18,539 bases of DNA from assembly GCA_009776695.1 (NCBI GenBank), contig WRNI01000014.1:1-18539 (forward strand). Direction: 5' to 3'. A model generated the notes under the pieces. It worked only from the letters and a program-made list of their open reading frames with translations. It made no database searches and was not told the origin of the DNA. The DNA comes from Methanomassiliicoccaceae archaeon (GTDB lineage Archaea > Thermoplasmatota > Thermoplasmata > Methanomassiliicoccales > Methanomethylophilaceae). Positions 6,991 to 14,020 of the stretch are shown piece after piece; the stretch's first letter is position 1; every line of letters starts with the position of its first letter. The translations under genes and the position numbers were made by a program.

Positions 6991-7024
6991 TCGCATACTT
7001 CATAATGCGAATGTTATATTTGTA
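6991..7024 (-). promoter_or_regulatory. promoter of the 337-aa gene with start-proximal dyad
   Basis: On the minus strand ACAAATATAAC (about 7014-7024) is a TATA-like element. It is followed by a 6-bp inverted repeat, TCGCAT (6991-6996) and ATGCGA (7005-7010), lying between the element and the ATG at 6986. Transcription would start close to the ATG, giving a leaderless or nearly leaderless mRNA. Confidence 0.5.
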
Positions 7025-7081
7025 TTTCCGTGATATGTTACGTCCGCCGTATGCGCCCGCGCAGCGATAAAGCAAAAGTCC

Positions 7082-7131
7082 TTAAATATATCTTGAGGAT
7101 TGTCTGCTCTCATCAGACTACATTTGGTGAT
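7082..7131 (+). promoter_or_regulatory. promoter and ribosome binding site of rpl10e
   Basis: TTAAATATA at 7082-7090 is a good archaeal TATA box placed about 45-54 bp before the start, so transcription should begin near 7110. GGTGAT at 7126-7131 is the ribosome binding site. It sits directly against an out-of-frame ATG (7132) and 4 nt before the real ATG at 7136. Confidence 0.65.
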
Positions 7132-7135
7132 ATGA

Positions 7136-7651
7136 ATGGCAAGAAAGCCCGCAGTGATGTATAGGCAAGTGAAGGGACAGGCGTTCACCCGCAGAGAATA
7201 TATGGGCGGTGTTCCGAACAACAGGATCTCACAGTACGACATGGGCAGCTCATCGGACTTCCCGATAGTGCTCTCCCTCAAGGTGGAGAACCGCGTGCAG
7301 GTAAGGCACACGGCGCTGGAGGCGGGACGCATAGCCGCCAACAGGGTGATGAACAAGAGAGCGGGCGTTGCGAACTATCATCTGAAGGTGCGCGTATATC
7401 CGCACATAGTCCTCAGAGAGAACAAACTGGCAACGGGCGCAGGCGCAGACCGTGTCTCAAGCGGAATGAGAGGCGCGTTCGGAAAGAACGTCGGCACCGC
7501 GGCGAGAATGGAGCACGGTCAGCCGATACTGACGATAAGCTGCGGCCCGGCGCACTTCAACCTTGCGAAAGAAGCTTTGTGGAAGGCGTCAATGAAATAC
7601 CCGACACCATGTTACATCGACGTGGAGAAGGGTAAAGAGCTGATCGGATAA
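7136..7651 (+). CDS. rpl10e: 50S ribosomal protein L10e (uL16)
   Basis: Large-subunit ribosomal protein, counterpart of bacterial L16 and eukaryotic RPL10, near the tRNA A site and the central protuberance; 171 aa is normal for archaea. Diagnostic stretches are the start MARKPAVMYRQVKGQAFTRR, the central segment HLKVRVYPHIVLRENKLATG and the loop GAGADRVSSGMRGAFGK that reaches toward the peptidyl-transferase centre. The start at 7136 is set by the family N-terminus and by GGTGAT 4 nt upstream. Dph2 follows after a single base, so the two are probably cotranscribed, joining a ribosomal protein with the enzyme that modifies elongation factor 2. Confidence 0.97.
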   Translation: MARKPAVMYRQVKGQAFTRREYMGGVPNNRISQYDMGSSSDFPIVLSLKVENRVQVRHTALEAGRIAANRVMNKRAGVANYHLKVRVYPHIVLRENKLATGAGADRVSSGMRGAFGKNVGTAARMEHGQPILTISCGPAHFNLAKEALWKASMKYPTPCYIDVEKGKELIG

Positions 7652-7652
7652 G

Positions 7653-8639
7653 ATGTTCGATCTCTGTCTTGACAAAGCGGCGGAATGGATACTCAGCAAA
7701 GGATTCACATCGGTCGCTATCCAAGTTCCGGAGGGACTGAGGATGACGGCGTCCGATATCGCAGATCAATTATCTTCAAGAACGAATGTTAACGTAACGA
7801 TAACAGGCGACCCCTGTTACGGCGCGTGCGACGTTCCCGTGAATTACAAAGATATCGCCGAGGGGCTCATCCACTTCGGCCATTCGCCCATTCCCTCGGT
7901 CACGAATGATGATGACATCCTTTTCATCGAGGCGTTCGCCGCCGCGGACATACGGAGCGGCATATCAAAGATCGCCGATCGGTTGCCGGAGAGGATAGGG
8001 CTGCTGGCGTCGGTGCAGTACGTGAACATGCTGAAAGATGCCAAGGATGTTCTGGAAGGTTTGAGAAAGATCGTGTTCATAGGGAAAGGCGACGCACGTA
8101 TGAGATACGACGGTCAGATACTCGGATGCAACTGTTCCGCCGCCGAGTCCGTAAAGGATGACGCGGATTGTTTTCTTTACATCGGCGAAGGCGACTTCCA
8201 TCCGCTGGCCGCCGCATTATGTACTGATAAAGAAGTAATGGCATTCGATCCGGTGACGAATGAGCTGCGGTCAATGAACGATGTGCGCGACCGCATCATC
8301 AGGAAACGGTTCGCGGCCATAGAGAGCGCAAAGAATGCATTCACGTTCTTAGTCATCGTTTCCTCAAAGGCCGGGCAGAGAAGGGACGCCGCTGCCGACG
8401 GCATAATAAAAAAGATAACGTCCGCCGGCAAGAAGGCGTACAAAGTTGTGATGAACGAGATAACGCCGGACTCATTGCTTTCGTACAAGGTCGATGTTTA
8501 CGTGAATACCGCATGCCCAAGGCTTGCGACCGACGATTCGTTACGTTACGGGAGACCTATTCTGACGATCCCGGAAGCGGAGATAGCAATAGGCGTCCGC
8601 GAATGGGACGATAACGAGTTCGACCAGATACGCGGATGA
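7653..8639 (+). CDS. dph2: diphthamide synthase Dph2 (2-(3-amino-3-carboxypropyl)histidine synthase)
   Basis: First enzyme of diphthamide synthesis. It uses a [4Fe-4S] cluster to cleave S-adenosylmethionine unconventionally and moves the 3-amino-3-carboxypropyl group to a histidine of archaeal EF-2; archaeal Dph2 is a homodimer. The 328-aa length is normal. The three widely spaced cluster cysteines are visible: Cys59 in CYGACD, Cys159 in GQILGCNCS (Cys161 also lies there) and Cys288 in NTACPRLA. The start ATG comes 1 nt after the rpl10e stop, with only a weak ribosome binding site, so translation is probably coupled. The Fe-S requirement fits the Mrp and Suf genes further along the window. 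Confidence 0.95.
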   Translation: MFDLCLDKAAEWILSKGFTSVAIQVPEGLRMTASDIADQLSSRTNVNVTITGDPCYGACDVPVNYKDIAEGLIHFGHSPIPSVTNDDDILFIEAFAAADIRSGISKIADRLPERIGLLASVQYVNMLKDAKDVLEGLRKIVFIGKGDARMRYDGQILGCNCSAAESVKDDADCFLYIGEGDFHPLAAALCTDKEVMAFDPVTNELRSMNDVRDRIIRKRFAAIESAKNAFTFLVIVSSKAGQRRDAAADGIIKKITSAGKKAYKVVMNEITPDSLLSYKVDVYVNTACPRLATDDSLRYGRPILTIPEAEIAIGVREWDDNEFDQIRG

Positions 8640-8647
8640 CGCCGACG

Positions 8648-8678
8648 TTATAAAGTTAAGAACGGGTACCGTATACGG
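8648..8678 (+). promoter_or_regulatory. mtxX-queDCE operon promoter with 10-bp palindrome
   Basis: TTATAAAG at 8648-8655 is a TATA box only 9 nt after the dph2 stop. Transcription should start near 8674-8680, just before the ATG at 8683, so the mRNA is probably leaderless. The perfect palindrome CCGTATACGG (8669-8678) covers the predicted start site and could bind a regulator. Confidence 0.6.
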
Positions 8679-8682
8679 AAAG

Positions 8683-9426
8683 ATGATGTTCACTTACGAC
8701 TCACTGATGAACAATGTGCCCAAAGGCGTCACCGTAGGCATAGGAAGAGGTTCCGCCCGCGGCGATGTCGAAAGGAGCGCCGCGGCGTTCGATGACGTTC
8801 TGATATATGACGATCCTAAGGAAATGGTGAACGACCTCAGTGACGGTAATATAGACGCCGCTGTCCGCGGCGACATGTCATCGTCAAAGCTGCTGCCCTG
8901 CCTTAAGAACGTTTTTGGGCTTAGCGAGATAAGGCGGACGGTGCTTTTGGAGCCCGTCGGAAAAAAGATGATATTCCTGGCATCAGTGGGCATTGACGAG
9001 GGATGGACCGTACCTCAGAAATATGAACTGGCGATCGGGAGCGCCGCGCTCGCGAAACGCATCGGAATGAACGAGCGCATCGCCGTGATGTCCGGCGGCC
9101 GCGAGGACGACAAAGGACGCAACGCCACGGTGGACGGAACGATAGACGACGCCGCAACGCTTGTAAGAATGCTCAGAGCGGACGGATATGATGCGTACGA
9201 TGCCGAGATACTGATAGAGGATGCCGCGGATAACGCGGACATCCTGATAGCGCCGGACGGGATATCAGGCAACCTGATATTCAGGTCGCTGCATTTTCTC
9301 GGCGGCGCAAAAGCATTGGGTGCGCCTGTGCTAAATATGAATAAGGTGTTCGTGGACACATCGCGTGTAAAAATTGACTATACGGACTCGATAGCGCTCG
9401 CGATAAGGCTTACGGTGATAGAATGA
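8683..9426 (+). CDS. mtxX: MtxX-like protein (methanogenesis marker protein 4)
   Basis: Member of the MtxX group, 247 aa, a family restricted mainly to methanogens and related in fold to phosphate acetyl/butyryltransferases; its reaction is not established. Supporting features are GVTVGIGRGSARGD near residues 15-28, the DAAVRGDMSSSKLLPCL segment (58-74), the middle IAVMSGGREDDKGRN (about 128-142) and the C-terminal DILIAPDGISGNLIFRSL followed by GGAKALGAPVLNM (about 187-220), the PTA-like ligand region. It overlaps queD by 4 nt (ATGA) and appears to be the first gene of the preQ0/archaeosine operon. An ATG at 8686 is an alternative start. No ribosome binding site is clear, consistent with a leaderless transcript. 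Confidence 0.75.
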   Translation: MMFTYDSLMNNVPKGVTVGIGRGSARGDVERSAAAFDDVLIYDDPKEMVNDLSDGNIDAAVRGDMSSSKLLPCLKNVFGLSEIRRTVLLEPVGKKMIFLASVGIDEGWTVPQKYELAIGSAALAKRIGMNERIAVMSGGREDDKGRNATVDGTIDDAATLVRMLRADGYDAYDAEILIEDAADNADILIAPDGISGNLIFRSLHFLGGAKALGAPVLNMNKVFVDTSRVKIDYTDSIALAIRLTVIE

Positions 9427-9896
9427 TCATAGAGATCGACGGCGCCCATTCCGGGATACGGTTTTCCGCGTGCCATTTCATTCCCGGCCACGAGAAATGC
9501 TCAAGGCTTCATGGTCACTCGTACATAGTACGGGCACGTCTGGAAGGCGATATCGGAAGTTCCGGCATGGTAATGGACTTCGTCGACATCAAGAGGTCGC
9601 TTAAGATGATCGCGGAAGAGATGGACCATAAGACGTTACTGCCGGGAAGCAGTGACAGTGTCCGTATAACCGTATCGGAAAAAGAGGCGGAAGTGATCAC
9701 ATGCGGCAAACGGTACGTGTTCCCGAAAGAGGACGTTATGATATTGGACGTTAACGTGACCACCGCAGAGGAAATGAGCAGGCTGATGGCGAAGAGGCTG
9801 CTCTCCTCGGTAAGATTCCCGAACAACGTGAAAAGACTGTGGGTCGGCCTCGACGAGGAGAGAGGGCAGACCGCATGGTATTCGGAAGAACTGTGA
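9423..9896 (+). CDS. queD: 6-carboxytetrahydropterin synthase QueD (6-pyruvoyl-tetrahydropterin synthase family)
   Basis: Converts 7,8-dihydroneopterin triphosphate to 6-carboxy-5,6,7,8-tetrahydropterin in the route from GTP to preQ0, the precursor of archaeosine in tRNA. Zinc ligands His18 (SACHF), His30 and His32 (LHGH) and the catalytic Cys26 (HEKCSRLHGH) are all present. At 157 aa it is longer than bacterial QueD (about 120 aa). The extra residues, roughly 75-105 (VRITVSEKEAEVITCGKRY), form an insertion also seen in longer archaeal family members. GGTGAT lies 3 nt before the ATG, inside the end of mtxX. queC follows 4 nt after the stop. A neighbouring pterin reaction is possible for this family, but the queC and queE neighbours settle the pathway. 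Confidence 0.93.
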   Translation: MIIEIDGAHSGIRFSACHFIPGHEKCSRLHGHSYIVRARLEGDIGSSGMVMDFVDIKRSLKMIAEEMDHKTLLPGSSDSVRITVSEKEAEVITCGKRYVFPKEDVMILDVNVTTAEEMSRLMAKRLLSSVRFPNNVKRLWVGLDEERGQTAWYSEEL

Positions 9897-9900
9897 TACA

Positions 9901-10566
9901 ATGCCGAAGGCCGTTGTCCTGTTATCGGGCGGGCTCGATTCGGCGGTGACGCTCGCGTGCTCCGTCAATGACGGCAACGAAACGGTGGCGCTGAGCTTCC
10001 GTTACGGCCAGAGGCACACCAAAGAACTGAACTCTGCCAAAGCCGTGGCGTCGCATTACAATGTGAGGCACGAGATCATTGATATTGACCTATCCGCGTT
10101 CAGGTCATCGCTCGTTGATGTTTCCGGAGAGATAAGAAAGGACGGCAAAGATATTGGTAACGATATACCCGATACGTACGTTCCCGCGAGGAATATGATT
10201 TTTCTCAGCATCGCCGCGGGTCTGTGCGAATCTCTCGGCGCTGAGATGATATACATAGGCGCCAACTCTGTCGACTATTCCGGATACCCGGACTGCAGGA
10301 AGGAGTTCTTCGATGCGTTCGCGGAAGCGATAAAAAAAGGGACGAAGGCGGGAACCGAAGGTAAGCACATCAAGATCATGACACCTATACTCGATCTTTC
10401 AAAATCACAGATAGTCATGCTCGGAAAAAGACTGAACGTGCCGTTACATCTGACGTGGTCATGCTACGCCGGTAACGATAAGGCATGCGGACGATGCGAT
10501 TCCTGCATCCTGAGACTTAAAGGGTTCGCGGACGCCGGGTACAGGGATGAGGTGGAGTACGAATGA
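9901..10566 (+). CDS. queC: 7-cyano-7-deazaguanine (preQ0) synthase QueC
   Basis: ATP-dependent enzyme that converts 7-carboxy-7-deazaguanine and ammonia to preQ0; 221 aa, normal length. The N-type PP-loop SGGLDS (9-14) binds ATP. The zinc site near the C-terminus is Cys188, Cys196, Cys199 and Cys202 (CYAGNDKACGRCDSC). SFRYGQRHTKEL and YVPARNMIFLSIAAGLCESL are further family blocks. In archaea preQ0 is inserted into tRNA by archaeosine TGT and then converted to archaeosine; those genes are not in this window. The queC stop overlaps the queE start as ATGA. Confidence 0.96.
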   Translation: MPKAVVLLSGGLDSAVTLACSVNDGNETVALSFRYGQRHTKELNSAKAVASHYNVRHEIIDIDLSAFRSSLVDVSGEIRKDGKDIGNDIPDTYVPARNMIFLSIAAGLCESLGAEMIYIGANSVDYSGYPDCRKEFFDAFAEAIKKGTKAGTEGKHIKIMTPILDLSKSQIVMLGKRLNVPLHLTWSCYAGNDKACGRCDSCILRLKGFADAGYRDEVEYE

Positions 10567-11186
10567 GGATATGCGAGACGTTCCGGTCCATCCAGGGTGA
10601 AGGAATAACGATGGGCTCGGTGACATTCTTCATACGGTGCACCGGATGCAATTTATCATGCGAGTGGTGCGACACCAGATATTCACGCGACGGAGGCACC
10701 GATATGACGGTCGCCGAGTTAATGAATTATGTGAAAGAGGAGAGGAACATATGCGTCACCGGCGGGGAACCGTTGCTGCAGGATGATATCTACGAACTGC
10801 TGGACGCGCTTCTTGACGCGGGAAAGAAAGTGGTCCTTGAAACGAACGGTTCCGCGGACATATCCAAAGTACCAATAAGCAAAGACATGATAATAAGCAT
10901 GGACATAAAATGCCCGTCGTCGGGGATGAGCGACAGGATGCTGCTGTCCAATCTCAATTATCTGAAAGGGACGGACCAATTGAAGTTCATCATCGCGGAC
11001 GGCTCCGACCTTGAGTATGCGGTATCGTTCATCTCATCGCACAAGATATCATGCGCCGTCGTGTTCACGCCCGTGGGAGGGATGGACATAGAGCCGCTTA
11101 CCGAAGAGGTCATAGAACGTAACGTTAATGTGCGCGTACTTCCGCAGCTTCATAAGATCATATGGGGCGACAGGAAAGGGGTCTAA
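10563..11186 (+). CDS. queE: 7-carboxy-7-deazaguanine synthase QueE (radical SAM)
   Basis: Radical SAM enzyme that contracts 6-carboxytetrahydropterin to 7-carboxy-7-deazaguanine, the step between QueD and QueC; 207 aa. The N-terminal FRSIQGEG (7-14) is the QueE signature. The [4Fe-4S] ligands are Cys29, Cys33 and Cys36 (CNLSCEWC), the CxxxCxxC spacing. TGGEP follows at about 62-66, and ETNGS and DIKCPSSG are later family blocks. GAGGTGGAG lies before the ATG, which overlaps the queC stop. The gene ends in TAA at 11184-11186, overlapping the TAG stop of the convergent NifX-like gene. Confidence 0.95.
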   Translation: MRICETFRSIQGEGITMGSVTFFIRCTGCNLSCEWCDTRYSRDGGTDMTVAELMNYVKEERNICVTGGEPLLQDDIYELLDALLDAGKKVVLETNGSADISKVPISKDMIISMDIKCPSSGMSDRMLLSNLNYLKGTDQLKFIIADGSDLEYAVSFISSHKISCAVVFTPVGGMDIEPLTEEVIERNVNVRVLPQLHKIIWGDRKGV

Positions 11187-11515
11187 TATTTTGCCATGCG
11201 CTCCAGTCGTTTTTTGACGGTGATGACGCATTCCTCCACCGTACCGTCCTCATCGTACGATACCGTTATCCCCGAATTCGTGAGCTTGTTATAACCGTGC
11301 GGGCCGATGCCGCCGGTTATCACAACGTCGACGCCGAGACCGACGATTGCGTCCGCAACTTTCATTCCCGCGCCTTCAGCGTTCACGAACTCGTTCTTCA
11401 CAACTTCGTAATCCATCGTGTCCATGTCCACGATCAGAAAGTACGGCGCGCGGCCGAAATCGTCCGCGACGTACGACGACAACGAATCGCCGTCCGCCAT
11501 CACGCCCGCTTTCAT
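11183..11515 (-). CDS. NifX/NifB-family (dinitrogenase Fe-Mo cofactor biosynthesis-like) protein
   Basis: Small protein of the Nif cofactor-binding family (RNase H-like fold, COG1433 type), 110 aa. Archaeal members of this family bind or carry Fe-S or metal clusters, and many occur in organisms that do not fix nitrogen. Evidence is the family pattern: VMADGDSLSSYVADDFGRAPYFLIVD at the N-terminus, then VADAIVGLGVDVVITGGIGPHGYNKL around 52-78 and a short C-terminal strand-helix. There are few cysteines, so any cluster would be bound mainly by non-Cys ligands. The start overlaps the stop of the Mrp gene as ATGA, which ties it to Fe-S cluster handling. It ends in TAG. Confidence 0.85.
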   Translation of the reverse strand: MKAGVMADGDSLSSYVADDFGRAPYFLIVDMDTMDYEVVKNEFVNAEGAGMKVADAIVGLGVDVVITGGIGPHGYNKLTNSGITVSYDEDGTVEECVITVKKRLERMAKY

Positions 11516-12339
11516 TTCGCCGCCCCCACCGTTCTCAGAACTTTGTCGGCGATGTCCATGAACGCTTTCGCGGACGCGGAATCAGGCATCGCGGCGACCA
11601 CCGGCACACCGGAATCACCGCTTGCGGCCACCGCGGGCTCGATAGGGATGCGGCCGAGGAACTGTATGTTCATTTCCGACGCCGTTCTTTCGCCTCCGCC
11701 GGTTTTGAATATGTCGGAGCGTTCGCCGCAGTGCGGGCAGATGAAACCGCTCATGTTCTCAACGATGCCGATTATCGGCACTTTGACCTGAGCCCCGAAG
11801 ACTATGGATTTTCTGCTGTCCAGCAGAGCCACATCCTGCGGCGTGGTGACGACGACCATGCCGTCCGCCTTCGGGATAAGCTGTATGATCGATATCGCCT
11901 CGTCGCCCGTCCCGGGAGGCATGTCCACCACCAAGTGATCCAATTCACCCCACGCGACATCTTCGATGAACTGTCGTATGGCGCCCATCTTTACCGGACC
12001 GCGCCACGCGACGGGGGCGTCCTTCTCAGGCAGCAGGAAGGCCATCGACATCACTTTAAGGCCATGCGCCGCCGTGACAGGCTGAAGTTTATCATCCTCG
12101 ACGGTCATGACCGCATCCTCAAGGCCGAGCATCTTCGGTATGTTAGGACCATGAATATCAATGTCCATCAGTCCCGTGCGATGGCCTTTCATGGCCAGCG
12201 CCATCGCGAGGTTGGACGAAACGGTACTTTTTCCTACTCCGCCTTTGCCGCTCATCACGATTATCACATGTTTTATCTTTTCGAGGGTACCGCTCAGCTT
12301 AAAGTCGCTCTCGCTTATCATCGGCCTTCCCTTTGCCAT
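11512..12339 (-). CDS. Mrp/NBP35-type Fe-S cluster carrier ATPase
   Basis: P-loop NTPase of the Mrp/ApbC/NBP35 family, 275 aa, a homodimeric carrier that holds a [4Fe-4S] cluster at the dimer interface and passes it to target proteins. Walker A is the deviant GKGGVGKS (31-38). MDIDIHGPNIPKMLG (58-72) is the family block, VVDMPPGTGDE (137-147) is the Walker B/switch region, and the bridging cluster ligands are Cys201 and Cys204 (CPHC). The N-terminal DUF59 or ferredoxin extension of some homologues is absent. The open frame runs on to 12486, but the ATG at 12339 is chosen because GGTGG lies 4 nt upstream and MAKG fits the family N-terminus. The NifX-like gene overlaps its stop. Confidence 0.95.
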   Translation of the reverse strand: MAKGRPMISESDFKLSGTLEKIKHVIIVMSGKGGVGKSTVSSNLAMALAMKGHRTGLMDIDIHGPNIPKMLGLEDAVMTVEDDKLQPVTAAHGLKVMSMAFLLPEKDAPVAWRGPVKMGAIRQFIEDVAWGELDHLVVDMPPGTGDEAISIIQLIPKADGMVVVTTPQDVALLDSRKSIVFGAQVKVPIIGIVENMSGFICPHCGERSDIFKTGGGERTASEMNIQFLGRIPIEPAVAASGDSGVPVVAAMPDSASAKAFMDIADKVLRTVGAAK

Positions 12340-12445
12340 AATGCCACCGGGTATCGGGAGGATATGCAACAGATAAATCATTATCGGAATTACCGCATCC
12401 GCGGCGCGCGAAAAAGGTATAACGGATGTTGCGCATCTGCCAACT

Positions 12446-12838
12446 ATGCCGCTGGGCGATCCGGGAGGAGGAAATTTCGAGTACACGACGGAAGGTCTTC
12501 CGCTGTACGTTAAATTCGCGGAGATACCGGTAAGCGATATGGACAGGGCGCTGCGTTTTTATCGTGATGTTATGAGAATGAAAGTGATATCACAAAGCGA
12601 TGGCGTTTCTGTTCTCGAGATGAATGAGAAATGCCGCATCGCGCTTGTCAGAAGGCCTGATGGCGTTGGAAAGGACACAGGGATATACTTAGCGGTGGAC
12701 GAACCGTTCGTCTTCAACCGCAGGATGTCGGACGAAGGCGTCATCATCACAAGGCGTCCGCAAAAAGGATCGCTGGGGATGTTCGCGTCGTTCACGGACA
12801 CCGAAGGCAATACGCTGCACGTCATCGGGATATCATGA
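12446..12838 (+). CDS. VOC (glyoxalase/bleomycin-resistance fold) family protein
   Basis: Single VOC-fold protein, 130 aa, cytosolic, of unknown substrate. The domain begins near residue 21 with VKFAEIPVSDMDRALRFYRDVMRMKV, the typical first beta-alpha unit, and ends with FASFTDTEGNTLHVIG, the typical last strands with a likely metal or substrate side chain (His126). Residues 1-20 (MPLGDPGGGNFEYTTEG...) are an unusual extension. The ATG at 12446 is the only good start codon before the domain. It has no clear ribosome binding site, while a GGAGG motif lies inside the gene near 12465. Its stop overlaps the stop of convergent sufB in the palindrome TCATGA. Confidence 0.8.
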   Translation: MPLGDPGGGNFEYTTEGLPLYVKFAEIPVSDMDRALRFYRDVMRMKVISQSDGVSVLEMNEKCRIALVRRPDGVGKDTGIYLAVDEPFVFNRRMSDEGVIITRRPQKGSLGMFASFTDTEGNTLHVIGIS

Positions 12839-14020
12839 ACCTAAGTTCGCCTTACCGATGGCCGCGTCTATTTCATCCTTCAGCTCATCCGGCAGGCCGT
12901 TTATCCCGCCTTCCAGGAAACCGCGGACTATCATGCCCACCGCCTCATCTTCCGTGAGGCCCCGCATCATAAGGTACTCGACCTGGTCCCTCGCTATTTT
13001 ACCGACGGCCGCTTCATGGGTCATCTCGACGTCCGCAACGCTGGACTCCAGTTCGGGTATCGCTAACGTAAGCCCGCCGTCCTTCAGCACAAGGCTCCTG
13101 CACTCAAGGTGCGCCTTCGCGCCCGCCGCGTTGCCTATGAGACGGCCGCGGGTTATCATGCGGCCTCCTAACGTTATACTTCTTGACACTATCTCAGCGC
13201 TGGTCCCAGGCGCGTTCATTTCCACGAGGGAACCGAAATCAATGTCGGCGCCCTCATGCGCCAAACATATGCTGCTGTACTTTGCCGATGCGCCCTCTCC
13301 GTTGAGGTACGCGGCGGGATAGCTCTGCACGGACGCCACAGGTTTCAGAAGAACGTAATTGTTAACGAACTTTGCATTCTTTCCGAGGATGGTGGCGGAC
13401 CTCGGACGGACGTGCGTCGCATCGCCCCAGTTGTGTATCATCGTGAACGTTAACGAACCGCCGTCCTTGATGAACGTCTCGGAGACGCCCACGTGCAGCG
13501 ATTCGTTAACATGTTTGTTGGTGGTGCATCCCGTTATCACCTCAAGGGACGCGTTCTCTTCCACGATTATTATATTGTGAACGTTCTGCATCTGCCGGCT
13601 GCGGTTTATTATCATGCATGTCTGAACGGGATCTTTAACATGCCTTCCCGCCTTCGCGCGTATGAAATATCCGTCGGAGTCCTCCAGGTACGTTTTCGAT
13701 GTGTACTTATCCTTGCCGGGGTCCACGGCCTTCCACAGATATTCCGAAAGATCGTATCTTTTTGCTGCTTCCCGAATAGGCATGATCTCCACGTCATCCG
13801 ATCCCCGTGACACATGCGACGGTCCGTTATCAAGGAAGAGTATCGTACCGGAACGGGATGCCCCGCATGGTACTACGCCTACGTTGGCCATTCTTTCTTT
13901 GACATCATCGGACGCGTCGCTGAGATCGCCGATCCTCTCTGGCGCGTACGTACCTACTTTGAATTCATCGATATTCACGTCCGGCCCGTACGCCGCCTTC
14001 TTTTTGAGTGAGGCACTCAC
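12833..14020 (-). CDS. sufB: SufB-type Fe-S cluster assembly scaffold
   Basis: SufB/SufD-family beta-helix protein that, with the ATPase SufC, builds Fe-S clusters in the cytosol; about 395 aa. The C-terminal core keeps the Cys of AHLECRSLVL (Cys307) and the His335-Glu336 pair of MTHEAAVGKI, which align with the cluster-assembly Cys405 and His433-Glu434 of E. coli SufB. This favours SufB rather than SufD. I place the start at the GTG at 14020, which overlaps the sufC stop as GTGA. An ATG at 14038, inside sufC, would add six residues and is a real alternative. No SufD, SufE or SufS gene is in the window, so this is the two-gene archaeal form. Confidence 0.92.
   Translation of the reverse strand: MSASLKKKAAYGPDVNIDEFKVGTYAPERIGDLSDASDDVKERMANVGVVPCGASRSGTILFLDNGPSHVSRGSDDVEIMPIREAAKRYDLSEYLWKAVDPGKDKYTSKTYLEDSDGYFIRAKAGRHVKDPVQTCMIINRSRQMQNVHNIIIVEENASLEVITGCTTNKHVNESLHVGVSETFIKDGGSLTFTMIHNWGDATHVRPRSATILGKNAKFVNNYVLLKPVASVQSYPAAYLNGEGASAKYSSICLAHEGADIDFGSLVEMNAPGTSAEIVSRSITLGGRMITRGRLIGNAAGAKAHLECRSLVLKDGGLTLAIPELESSVADVEMTHEAAVGKIARDQVEYLMMRGLTEDEAVGMIVRGFLEGGINGLPDELKDEIDAAIGKANLGS

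Noticed and set aside
6351..7070. 239-codon plus-strand open frame opposite the 337-aa gene
   Set aside because: No ribosome binding site or protein-like pattern. The minus-strand gene fits the operon spacing and has a promoter.
8640..8682. preQ-type riboswitch upstream of the que operon
   Set aside because: Only 43 bp separate dph2 from mtxX and the predicted mRNA is leaderless, leaving no room for an aptamer.
12340..12486. 49-residue N-terminal extension of the Mrp protein
   Set aside because: The extra residues resemble no Mrp domain and overlap the VOC start region; the ATG at 12339 has a ribosome binding site and family-like N-terminus.
11347..12513. 388-codon plus-strand open frame opposite the Mrp gene
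   Set aside because: It lies antisense to a clear Mrp ATPase with all motifs, and its product is full of Arg, His and Ser runs with no domain pattern. It is a by-product of codon bias on the other strand.
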